A DNA stretch of 8,304 nucleotides from an uncultured bacterium (GTDB lineage Bacteria > Cyanobacteriota > Vampirovibrionia > Gastranaerophilales > Gastranaerophilaceae), in the NCBI GenBank assembly GCA_947365485.1, contig CANAXK010000068.1, positions 1 to 8,304 on the forward strand, in the 5' to 3' direction. Within the stretch, counting starts at the first letter, position 1, and each line of letters begins with the position of its first letter. Below the pieces are notes generated by a model that saw only the letters and a program-made list of their open reading frames with translations, was not told where the DNA came from and did not search any database. The position numbers and the translations under genes were made by a program. Shown here piece after piece: positions 1-6,391 of the stretch.

Positions 1-356
1 TAATCTGAGTAGTCCAACAAGTCTGCAAATTCAACCTGATCTGCTGATGATTCAATTTTTACAAACCATTTGTTTTCGTAAGATTCGTCGTTCAGCAATT
101 CCGGGCTGTCAACAATCTCTTCGTTAATCTCAACAATTTTTCCTGATATAGGCATGTAGATTTCAGAAGCTGCTTTTACGGATTCAATGGTTGCAAAGAC
201 TTCGTTCTTGCAAAATTCCGCGCCAACTTCCGGCAATTCGATGAAAACGATATCGCCAAGTTGTTCTATTGCATAATCTGTAATACCAACTTCGTACTTA
301 TCGCCTTGCTCAAGTACGTATTCGTGTGTTTTGGTGCATAACATACTTTCGTTCAT
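1..356 (-). CDS. gcvH: Glycine cleavage system H protein, lipoyl carrier (3' end cut by window edge)
   Basis: GcvH carries the aminomethyl group on a lipoyl arm between the P, T and L proteins of the cytoplasmic glycine cleavage complex. I translated 118 residues from the ATG at 356-354. The H-protein signature is clear: THEYV near residue 10, VGITDYAIEQLGDIVF at about 23-38, ELPEVG at 40-45, and the lipoylation motif ESVKAASE with Lys61 as the acceptor. The family is about 125-130 residues long, so roughly ten residues are missing beyond the left edge. The next codon begins TA, which fits a Tyr often found there, but a stop cannot be excluded. An AGGAG ribosome binding site lies 9 nt before the ATG (366-370). 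The gene follows gcvT by 19 bp on the same strand, so the two are almost certainly cotranscribed. gcvP genes often follow in such operons but would lie outside the window. Confidence 0.95.
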   Translation of the reverse strand, partial: MNESMLCTKTHEYVLEQGDKYEVGITDYAIEQLGDIVFIELPEVGAEFCKNEVFATIESVKAASEIYMPISGKIVEINEEIVDSPELLNDESYENKWFVKIESSADQVEFADLLDYSD

Positions 357-375
357 TCAATTTGTCTCCTATATA

Positions 376-1482
376 TTATTTGTTTTCCTTGTTTCTTTTT
401 GCGACAAACGGTCTCTTTATAATTTCGGCATTGTAAAATTTATCGCGTATTAATACTTGAATTGTAGAGCCTACAGCTAAATTGTCAAGATTTTTTACGT
501 AAGCAAGCGCAATATTGTCCCCTCTTATAGGCGAAATCCCTCCGCTGGTCACAACTCCAACCTTCTCGTTATTAAAGTAAATATCATACCCGTGGCGCGC
601 AATACCCTTGTCCAGCATTCTAAGCCCCACAAGCTTCTTGCTCCCTCCGTTTTCAAGCTGCTCCAAAATCTCAGCCTTGCCGTTATAATCCTCTGTTTTG
701 TTTTTGGCAACAGACCATGCAAGCCCTGCTTCAATCGGAGTTGTGTCTTCATCCAAATCGTTACCGTAAAGATGAAGCGCTGCTTCAAGCCTCAACGTAT
801 CTCTAGCTCCAAGTCCGATAGGCTTAATTCCAAATTCTTTTCCTGCTTCCAGAAGCTTATCCCAGAGGTATTCAGAAAACTCGTTTCTAACAAGAATCTC
901 AACCCCGTCTTCTCCTGTGTATCCGGTTCTTGAAATCCATACGTTTATGTTAAACAGCTCACCGCGCTTTATGTGGAAAAACTCCGGCAAGTCAGTTAAG
1001 CCAAGACTCTTCATTAAATCACAAGCTTTTGGCCCCTGAACAGCAAGCAGCGAGTAGTTGTGAGACTCGTTAACAATCGTAACATCAAAACCGCATTTGT
1101 TTCTTACCATCCAGTTAAGGTCTTCGTCGATTCTGGAGGCGTTTGCAATAATCAGGTATTTTTTGTCTTCCAGCTTATAGATAATCAAATCGTCGATAAT
1201 CCCGCCTGTTTTGTTTGTTAGCTGGCAGTAGACAGCTTTCAGGTCAACAAGTTTTGTGATATCCTGCGGAACGAGTTTGTTCAAAAACGGGAGCGCGTCT
1301 TCTCCAATGACAATGATTTCGCCCATGTGAGACACATCAAAAATCCCGATGGATTCTCGAACGGTCTTGTGCTCCTCTATAATTGAAGAGTACTGCACCG
1401 GCATGTGCCAGCCTGCAAAATCAACCATTCTGGCTCCAAGTGCTACGTGTTTGTCGTGTAAAAAAGTTTGTTTTGTCATCAT
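376..1482 (-). CDS. gcvT: Aminomethyltransferase, glycine cleavage system T protein
   Basis: GcvT releases ammonia from the aminomethyl-lipoyl H protein and passes the one-carbon unit to tetrahydrofolate, giving 5,10-methylene-THF. The 368-residue length is normal for the family. Visible family motifs are DFAGWHMPVQY (21-31), GIFDVSHMGE (46-55), GGIIDDLIIY (93-102) containing the conserved catalytic Asp (97 or 98), RTGYTGEDGVE (185-195), GLGARDTLRLEA (223-234) and the C-terminal barrel motif TSGGISP (312-318). The gene opens with two consecutive ATG codons, at 1482 and 1479. The GGGGG ribosome binding site (1485-1489) ends only 2 nt before the first and 5 nt before the second, so the second may be the main start, giving 367 residues. 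It is the first gene of the gcvT-gcvH unit and has a good promoter just upstream. Confidence 0.97.
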   Translation of the reverse strand: MMTKQTFLHDKHVALGARMVDFAGWHMPVQYSSIIEEHKTVRESIGIFDVSHMGEIIVIGEDALPFLNKLVPQDITKLVDLKAVYCQLTNKTGGIIDDLIIYKLEDKKYLIIANASRIDEDLNWMVRNKCGFDVTIVNESHNYSLLAVQGPKACDLMKSLGLTDLPEFFHIKRGELFNINVWISRTGYTGEDGVEILVRNEFSEYLWDKLLEAGKEFGIKPIGLGARDTLRLEAALHLYGNDLDEDTTPIEAGLAWSVAKNKTEDYNGKAEILEQLENGGSKKLVGLRMLDKGIARHGYDIYFNNEKVGVVTSGGISPIRGDNIALAYVKNLDNLAVGSTIQVLIRDKFYNAEIIKRPFVAKRNKENK

Positions 1483-1502
1483 ATCCCCCGCTTCTTATTT
1501 TT

Positions 1503-1531
1503 ATTGTCGTTGTAAAAGCGTTCTATGTCAA
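1503..1531 (-). promoter_or_regulatory. gcvT: Sigma-70-type promoter for gcvT-gcvH
   Basis: On the minus strand a perfect TTGACA (-35, 1526-1531) is separated by exactly 17 bp from GACAAT (-10, 1503-1508; 4 of 6 matches to TATAAT). The predicted transcription start near 1496 leaves a leader of only about 14 nt before the first ATG. That leader has room for the ribosome binding site but not for a glycine riboswitch. Box matches and spacing are seen in the sequence; activity is inferred. Confidence 0.6.
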
Positions 1532-1640
1532 GGAGTGTTACATTACAGACCTAAGCTATCTACACAAAATGCTTTGTAGTTAAAGAATAATAAAAATGCT
1601 ACAGTATCTATATATGTGCTATATAAAAGAGAGGAATAAT
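1532..1640 (+). promoter_or_regulatory. AT-rich upstream region of the pseudopilin gene, promoter not resolved
   Basis: This stretch lies between the gcvT promoter and the pseudopilin start, which are divergent. It holds TA-rich blocks that could act as -10 boxes (TATCTA/TATATA around 1605-1614), but I see no -35 box at 16-18 bp spacing; TTGTAG (1574-1579) and TTAAAG (1580-1585) are too far away or weak. A short imperfect hairpin, CTA(CA)CAAA-ATGC-TTTGTAG, spans about 1560-1579. AGAGAGG at 1628-1634 is a strong ribosome binding site 6 nt before the ATG at 1641, and it decides that start. Confidence 0.35.
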
Positions 1641-3047
1641 ATGAAAAAAGGCTTTACCTTAGCAGAATTACTAATAGTCCTGGGTATCACCGGTGTCGTA
1701 GCAGCCGTTTTGTTGCCGGCAATAAACAACCTGATGCCCGACAAAACTAAAATCATGTACCTTAAATCCTACGACGCTCTGAATACAAGCCTGAAAACCC
1801 TTACCTCCAATAGCTCGCTTTTCCCGAGCGTGCTAAGTGACAGAAATGTCGATATTGATGTGACCCAACTTCCGCTCTTGAGTAACGCCAAACCTCTTGC
1901 CAAAAAATTTAACGACGATAAATACTCAGGCTCTAAAAAACTTTGTAACCTCATCGCCTTCACTATGGACGCCGACTCCGATAATAAATGCGATTCAACA
2001 AATTATCCAACAACCCCCTCTTTTATAACCAAAAACGGCATGAAATGGTGGATATCAGAAACAACACGCGAAATTAATACCTCTGAACAGTCAGCAAGCT
2101 ACCAAACCGATATATATGTAGATGTTGACCCTTCCAAAAAATCAGAAAACTGTATGTACGGAGAAACAGGGTGCAAAAATCCTGATACCTTCAAATTCCT
2201 TCTTGCAGCAGACGGTACCCTAATCCCTGCTGACCCGGTAGGGATGAAATATATTGAAACCAGAAAACAATGGCTTAAGAAAAAATACACAATCTCAGGC
2301 GATGTTCTGGCTAATCTCGACAGCAGCCTGTTTAATATTAAATACAAAGAGATAAAAGATGACGAAATCGTCTGCCCTCCCGGTCAAATCCTTGAATCCG
2401 GAGTCTGCAAAGAACAACAGGAAGAACCGCCAGTATGTAGCGGAGGCAAAGTACTTGTAAACGGCGTCTGCAGCTGCCCTTCAGGTACTGTAGAAGAAGG
2501 CGGAGTGTGTAAAGAATCTCCTAATACGCCGGTTACTAGAGAGAAAAAGACTGTGTATATTGACATGTCAATCAGGCGTTACGAAAACGAAAGCGCAGGT
2601 TGTTATAGTGATTATGTTGGTGCTGACCGTCCTGTATGTTTTATGATTTTGATGCAGCCGGCTAGTGGTTATTCTTGGAACTACTGGCTGGTGCCGCCTG
2701 TTGCAAATATTAGAGGCACACAGCTTAATAATTTTACATTGATTAATGGTTTTCGCCCGTTAAATTCTATGGCGTATTCAAATTATATAAAAATTTATGG
2801 ATGGGATGAAGTGAAGATAAATAAACTTTATCTGAAATGCGATATTGATCATCAACATAATAATTGTGATAAAGATAATTTGATAAACGAAGACCGTGAG
2901 AATAAATATGTTATAAGGCCGGATGTCAATCTGCCTGTTTCAAGCGAAAATATAATTTATGTCAATACGGATATGGTTATGAGCGCAGATACTTTATATG
3001 GTGCTATGCCGGAACCGGCAACAACATATTACTCAAGCTCATACTAA
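1641..3047 (+). CDS. Large type IV pilin/pseudopilin-like protein with Cys-x10-Cys modules
   Basis: The 468-residue product begins MKKGFTLAELLIVLG, a classic class III (prepilin) leader. Cleavage is expected between Gly4 and Phe5, Glu9 is the conserved +5 residue, and the hydrophobic helix runs to about residue 29. It should be processed by a prepilin peptidase (PilD-like) and assembled or exported by a type IV pilus or type II secretion-like machine, none of which is in the window. The middle has a pattern (DIYVDVD at 157-163, DTFKFLLAADGTLIPADP at 182-199) that I associate with pseudopilins of gut Melainabacteria. Residues 245-290 hold three Cys-x10-Cys modules. Residues 303-468 match nothing I recognise. 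There are 14 cysteines in all. At 468 residues it is far longer than ordinary pilins (about 150). Codon usage changes near residue 300. An upstream in-frame ATG at 1596 was rejected in favour of 1641, which has a ribosome binding site and begins at the leader. No pilus genes flank it, so the role (adhesin, minor pilin or secreted effector) is open. Confidence 0.85.
   Translation: MKKGFTLAELLIVLGITGVVAAVLLPAINNLMPDKTKIMYLKSYDALNTSLKTLTSNSSLFPSVLSDRNVDIDVTQLPLLSNAKPLAKKFNDDKYSGSKKLCNLIAFTMDADSDNKCDSTNYPTTPSFITKNGMKWWISETTREINTSEQSASYQTDIYVDVDPSKKSENCMYGETGCKNPDTFKFLLAADGTLIPADPVGMKYIETRKQWLKKKYTISGDVLANLDSSLFNIKYKEIKDDEIVCPPGQILESGVCKEQQEEPPVCSGGKVLVNGVCSCPSGTVEEGGVCKESPNTPVTREKKTVYIDMSIRRYENESAGCYSDYVGADRPVCFMILMQPASGYSWNYWLVPPVANIRGTQLNNFTLINGFRPLNSMAYSNYIKIYGWDEVKINKLYLKCDIDHQHNNCDKDNLINEDRENKYVIRPDVNLPVSSENIIYVNTDMVMSADTLYGAMPEPATTYYSSSY
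2373..2510 (+). repeat. Three Cys-x10-Cys protein modules inside the pseudopilin
   Basis: Residues 245-256, 266-277 and 279-290 each read C-[PS]-x-G-x6-G-V-C: CPPGQILESGVC, CSGGKVLVNGVC and CPSGTVEEGGVC. The spacing is identical in all three. The pattern resembles half of a small disulfide-bonded (EGF- or TIL-like) knot and probably forms a stiff, disulfide-stabilised stalk outside the cell. The likeness to any named domain is weak and is inference. Confidence 0.7.
3007..3020. repeat. GC-rich inverted repeat near the pilin/dtd convergent junction
   Basis: TGCCGG-AA-CCGGCA can fold as a 5-bp stem with a 4-nt loop on either strand. It lies inside the last codons of the pseudopilin gene and 24 nt beyond the dtd stop. 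No T-tract follows on either strand, so it is not a standard intrinsic terminator. It is the only notable hairpin at this tail-to-tail junction. Confidence 0.4.
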
Positions 3048-3481
3048 GCCTCGAGCATAAATGTCACAGGCCCGTCATTAATAAGCTCAACATCCATCAT
3101 TGCCGCAAATTTTCCTGTGCCGGTCTTGATACCAAAATCGTTGACCTCTTTGATGAAAGCTTCGTAAAGCTCGTTTGCAATTTCTGGCGGAGCAGACCTG
3201 TCAAAACTCGGACGCGTGCCCTTTTTGCAGTCTCCGCAAAGCGTGAATTGCGAAACAATGAGCATTTCACCACTGACATCTTTTATTGAACGATTCATTT
3301 TGTCGTTCTCGTCAGGAAAAATTCTTAGGCTTGCAACCTTTTGCGCAAGCTTCTTAACCTGCTCCATTGAGTCCCCTTTTTCTATCCCGACAAAGGCAAG
3401 AATGCCTTGGCCTATTGATGAGTAAAGCTCGCCTTCAATTTTGACTGAAGCCCTTTTTACACGCTGGATTAAAACTTTCAT
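3044..3481 (-). CDS. dtd: D-aminoacyl-tRNA deacylase
   Basis: DTD hydrolyses D-aminoacyl-tRNA (and Gly-tRNA(Ala)), recycling the tRNA and keeping D-amino acids out of proteins; it is a cytoplasmic homodimer. The 145-residue length is typical. Both active-site signatures are present: SQFTL (77-81) and NDGPVTF (135-141), the latter carrying the Gly-cisPro pair (137-138) that enforces chirality. The N-terminal MKVLIQRVKRASV and the RPSFDRSAPP stretch at 90-99 are also family-typical. The ATG overlaps the stop of the upstream Maf-like gene as ATGA, and GGGGAG lies 5 nt before it, so translational coupling is likely. It is the last gene of the four-gene unit. Its TAG stop overlaps the TAA of the convergent pseudopilin gene by 4 nt. 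Confidence 0.96.
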   Translation of the reverse strand: MKVLIQRVKRASVKIEGELYSSIGQGILAFVGIEKGDSMEQVKKLAQKVASLRIFPDENDKMNRSIKDVSGEMLIVSQFTLCGDCKKGTRPSFDRSAPPEIANELYEAFIKEVNDFGIKTGTGKFAAMMDVELINDGPVTFMLEA

Positions 3482-5376
3482 TCAAGCTCCCCGACTGTTT
3501 TTCTGATTAATCCTGAAACAGTGTTGATTTTTGTCTCAGCATTATCGTAATACTTTGCAAGCTTTTCAGAAATTCTGCCCACTGATTCAGGCGTAAACTC
3601 GCGCATCATCTTCATTTCGTAGTCTAATTCAAGCCTTTCTGCCGTTGTGATAAAATCAAAAATCAGGTTCTGCTTTGCACCTTCTGTACTCAATTCCAGA
3701 TAGTGCGAAGAAATCTTCTTAAGACTCTTTAGAATCTCCTGCGTGATACTCCTGTAACGCTTCAAATCGTTATTAAAACTTCTAATGAACTGCTTGCCAC
3801 TGCGTATTCCGTCCAATAGGCCGCTTAGACCCACGTCGTAATTCTTAAGCCCCTCAATTATTGAAGGGACGTCAAATTGGTAGTTGTCCGGCAAATCCCT
3901 GCCTGTAATTGTTTCAGAATCTTTGAGCGCTTCTTCAAGCGGAAGGTTTTGAAACCCGTCAATCTGCGCGCCTTCTAATGAAGCGTTGATGTATTCTCTA
4001 TCCGGAAACATCTTTGTGTACTCGTTTAGCGGTGCAATAAACGCCGCATACACGGACTCAGTCGGAATCATCTCACCCTTGATGCTCTTTACGTAATACA
4101 GTGACTTATTAAGGTTTTCAAGCCTTCTCAAGGCTGTTTTCTTCCTTACCTCTTCATCTGATGAGTTGTTGAGCGCGTAAGCAAATTTGTCAAAGTCTTT
4201 GGCCGTAATCTCCCACTTGTTTTTTTCTTTGTTAAATGCGCAGACCAAATCCTTGTATGCAGAATCCTTGCTGTAACACTGACCTTCAAGGTAGGCTAAG
4301 TCCTGACCCGCAAAAATAATTTTTGAGCAGCCAAGAATCCGCGCTGCATTGAGCGCTGTATATGAAACAGTGCCTTTTGACAAGTAATCTTCCGTGTTTT
4401 CTTTGATAAGCCCTGCCCAAAAAGCGTTTAGAGGCAGGTTTGAAGAAATGTGGGAATAAATCTTTTTGAAATTGAATTTTCTGTAATTCGGATGCGAAAA
4501 CGGCTCTGTGATTAGGTTTACTTTACTTAAATCTAGCCCTTCAATCTGCTTTGAGGAGTCGTAAGACTCGATTATGCAGAGAAAATCGGGCGTAATCCCG
4601 TGTTTTGCAATGGTTTTCATAGCAGTTCCCACAACGAACAAAACAATTTTGTCCCTGTATTTCTTGATTACCTCAATGTCTCTGTCCAGAGTCGGGCCGG
4701 CTGACGCCACAACTGCGGTCTTACCCTTGTAAAAATATTTGATAGAGCAAAGTGGCGGCTCTTTGACAAGATTCGGAATATTTGCAAGCGTGAATTTCAA
4801 AAGCGGATAGAATTTTTCTTTTGTGAACCTCAAATCCAGCCCGAACGCGCCAATCATGCGCTGGAGTTTTTCCACAAGCTCGTCAAACTCCTTTGCGCCA
4901 AGCTCGCGGTATGCGCTTGTTGTAAGCATGTAAGGCGAATTTTTTGTGTTTGATTTTTTGTAAATGTAGTCACTCGCTTTTTGAATGTTGTCAGCAATGA
5001 ACACATTGTTTTTCAAAATGTCGTTGGAAAAATCCACAAGCGTGAAGGCGATTTTTAGGATATTCAAATCTGTTTCGTACAGAATCACTGTGCCGAGTGA
5101 GTTTGCGCATGCGACCTGAAACAAGTAGCCAAGCCCGATTCCATAAATCACATGAATTGCAACCGGCGTGTTTTCGACCTGCGAAAAAATCTCTCTCGCT
5201 TCTCCAAGCGGGTTTTCTTTGTGGTGAAGATGCAACCCTTTGTATATCAAGTTATAAAATCCGTTCTCCTGAACAAGCTGCGGCACCTCGCTTACCACGT
5301 GGCTCGAGATTTTCTGCGCAAGCTCGCTGTCTTTTTGAGCAAGCGCGCTTATGTTCTTGAGAAAGATGTTATTCAC
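3478..5376 (-). CDS. Maf-like / DUF115 (MptE-like) protein, putative glycosyltransferase
   Basis: The 632-residue protein matches the organisation of the Maf (motility accessory factor) family, which transfers nonulosonic acids such as pseudaminic or legionaminic acid to flagellins in Campylobacter and relatives. An N-terminal Rossmann-like part includes VIYGIGLGYLF (77-87) and ETD (101-103). The central DUF115 core includes VVASAGPTLDRDI (222-234, a variant of the GPSL motif), a GITPDF segment (260-265) and GQDLAY (357-362). A late motif, NASLEGAQIDGF (464-475), is followed by a charged, helical, coiled-coil-like C-terminal tail from about 505. The start is GTG at 5376, supported by AAGAGG 8 nt upstream (5385-5390). 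The gene overlaps rlmN by 8 nt upstream and dtd by 4 nt downstream. No flagellin or sugar-biosynthesis gene is nearby, so the acceptor is unknown. Family membership is fairly sure; the reaction is inferred. Confidence 0.8.
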   Translation of the reverse strand: MNNIFLKNISALAQKDSELAQKISSHVVSEVPQLVQENGFYNLIYKGLHLHHKENPLGEAREIFSQVENTPVAIHVIYGIGLGYLFQVACANSLGTVILYETDLNILKIAFTLVDFSNDILKNNVFIADNIQKASDYIYKKSNTKNSPYMLTTSAYRELGAKEFDELVEKLQRMIGAFGLDLRFTKEKFYPLLKFTLANIPNLVKEPPLCSIKYFYKGKTAVVASAGPTLDRDIEVIKKYRDKIVLFVVGTAMKTIAKHGITPDFLCIIESYDSSKQIEGLDLSKVNLITEPFSHPNYRKFNFKKIYSHISSNLPLNAFWAGLIKENTEDYLSKGTVSYTALNAARILGCSKIIFAGQDLAYLEGQCYSKDSAYKDLVCAFNKEKNKWEITAKDFDKFAYALNNSSDEEVRKKTALRRLENLNKSLYYVKSIKGEMIPTESVYAAFIAPLNEYTKMFPDREYINASLEGAQIDGFQNLPLEEALKDSETITGRDLPDNYQFDVPSIIEGLKNYDVGLSGLLDGIRSGKQFIRSFNNDLKRYRSITQEILKSLKKISSHYLELSTEGAKQNLIFDFITTAERLELDYEMKMMREFTPESVGRISEKLAKYYDNAETKINTVSGLIRKTVGELE

Positions 5377-6391
5377 TTTGTTTTCCTCTTAGCTGACCGC
5401 ATGCCGCATCAATATCAGCACCGCGCTCGAGCCGTACAGTGACCTTTTTGCCGGAGTGCTCAAGCAGGTATTTGAATTTCATTATGTCGTTACTGGAAGG
5501 CTTTTTGTAATCGTTTTCAATAACAGAATTGTAAGGAATAAGATTTATGTTGCACTTGAGGTCTTTCAGAAGATAAGCAAGCTCTTTTGCAACCGGAGCT
5601 GTGTCGTTAAACCCGTGTATCAAAATGTATTCAATCGTAATCCTTCGCCCTGTTTTTTCAATGTATTCAAGAAGCGCCTTCTTAAGCTCGTCAATCTGGT
5701 ACCTATTTTCAATCGGCATAAGCTCCCTGCGCAAGTCATGGTTAGGTGCATGAAGCGATATCGCAAGCGTTGACTGCAATTCTAAATCAGCAAGCCTCTT
5801 AATCCCTGGTATAATCCCGCTTGTAGATATTGTAATCCTTCTTGCCCCGATTTGAAAATCCTCGTTAAAGATTTCGAGCGCCTTAAGCACATTGTCCAAA
5901 TTCAGAAGCGGCTCGCCCTGACCCATGAACACAATGTTTGTGACCTTTAATCCGGTGTCTCTCTGTATAGTTAAAACCTGCTCAATGATTTCCTGCGCAG
6001 TCAGATTTCTTTTGAATCCGCCTTTTCCTGTTGCGCAGAACGAGCAGTTAACAGCACATCCAACCTGTGAACTTACGCAAGCTGTGAGGTTTGCGCGGTT
6101 GTCGAACCGCATGAGTACGGTCTCAACGCACTCTCCGTCAGGGTATTCAACAAGGTACTTGATTGTGCCATCTGAACTCACCTGTTTTACCTTTATTTTC
6201 GTCTCTGTAACAGAGGCGATTTCTTTGAGCTGCTCACGAAAATCCTTGGAAAGGTTTGTCATCTCGTCAATTGACGATACTGACTTTGAGTAAATCCAGT
6301 TGTGTATCTGTTTTGCGCGAAACTTTGTTGCGCCCAGCTCCTGCATCAAGTTTTCAAGCTCTGCAAGCCTTAACCCTGCTAAAATCTTCAT
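5369..6391 (-). CDS. rlmN: Dual-specificity 23S rRNA A2503 / tRNA A37 C2-methyltransferase
   Basis: RlmN is a radical SAM enzyme that makes 2-methyladenosine at A2503 of 23S rRNA and at A37 of some tRNAs, improving peptidyl-transferase fidelity. The 340-residue protein has the radical SAM cluster motif C112-x3-C116-x2-C119 (GCAVNCSFCATG). It also has the two cysteines special to the RlmN/Cfr family: Cys105, seven residues before the cluster as in E. coli, and Cys331 in ACGQL, the residue that is methylated and attacks the substrate. FMGQGEPLLN (155-164) and SLHAPNH (212-218) are SAM-binding and family motifs. I favour RlmN over Cfr because of the housekeeping operon context, but did not test this. 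AAGGA lies 9 nt before the ATG, which overlaps the upstream stop as ATGA. The gene overlaps the Maf-like gene by 8 nt. Confidence 0.95.
   Translation of the reverse strand: MKILAGLRLAELENLMQELGATKFRAKQIHNWIYSKSVSSIDEMTNLSKDFREQLKEIASVTETKIKVKQVSSDGTIKYLVEYPDGECVETVLMRFDNRANLTACVSSQVGCAVNCSFCATGKGGFKRNLTAQEIIEQVLTIQRDTGLKVTNIVFMGQGEPLLNLDNVLKALEIFNEDFQIGARRITISTSGIIPGIKRLADLELQSTLAISLHAPNHDLRRELMPIENRYQIDELKKALLEYIEKTGRRITIEYILIHGFNDTAPVAKELAYLLKDLKCNINLIPYNSVIENDYKKPSSNDIMKFKYLLEHSGKKVTVRLERGADIDAACGQLRGKQSE
5385..5390 (-). promoter_or_regulatory. Ribosome binding site deciding the GTG start of the Maf-like gene
   Basis: AAGAGG on the minus strand lies within the last codons of rlmN, 8 nt before GTG at 5376. 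It supports a non-ATG start and suggests that ribosomes finishing rlmN re-initiate here. Confidence 0.6.

Noticed and set aside
592..933. 113-residue plus-strand frame inside gcvT
   Set aside because: Antisense to a clear gcvT with all family motifs; no ribosome binding site or recognisable domain.
1560..1579. Bulged hairpin upstream of the pseudopilin gene as a terminator or riboswitch
   Set aside because: The stem is only about 7 bp with a bulge, has no T-tract, and lies between two divergent genes where no terminator is needed.
1596..1640. Upstream ATG extending the pseudopilin by 15 residues
   Set aside because: The extension would bury the prepilin leader behind an unusual sequence; the ATG at 1641 has AGAGAGG 6 nt upstream and starts exactly at MKKGF.
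5097..5442. Plus-strand reading frames within the Maf-like gene and rlmN
   Set aside because: They are antisense shadows of well-supported genes, with basic, Cys/Arg/Leu-rich low-information products.
5925..6293. 122-residue plus-strand frame inside rlmN
   Set aside because: It mirrors the radical SAM coding region; no independent evidence of coding.
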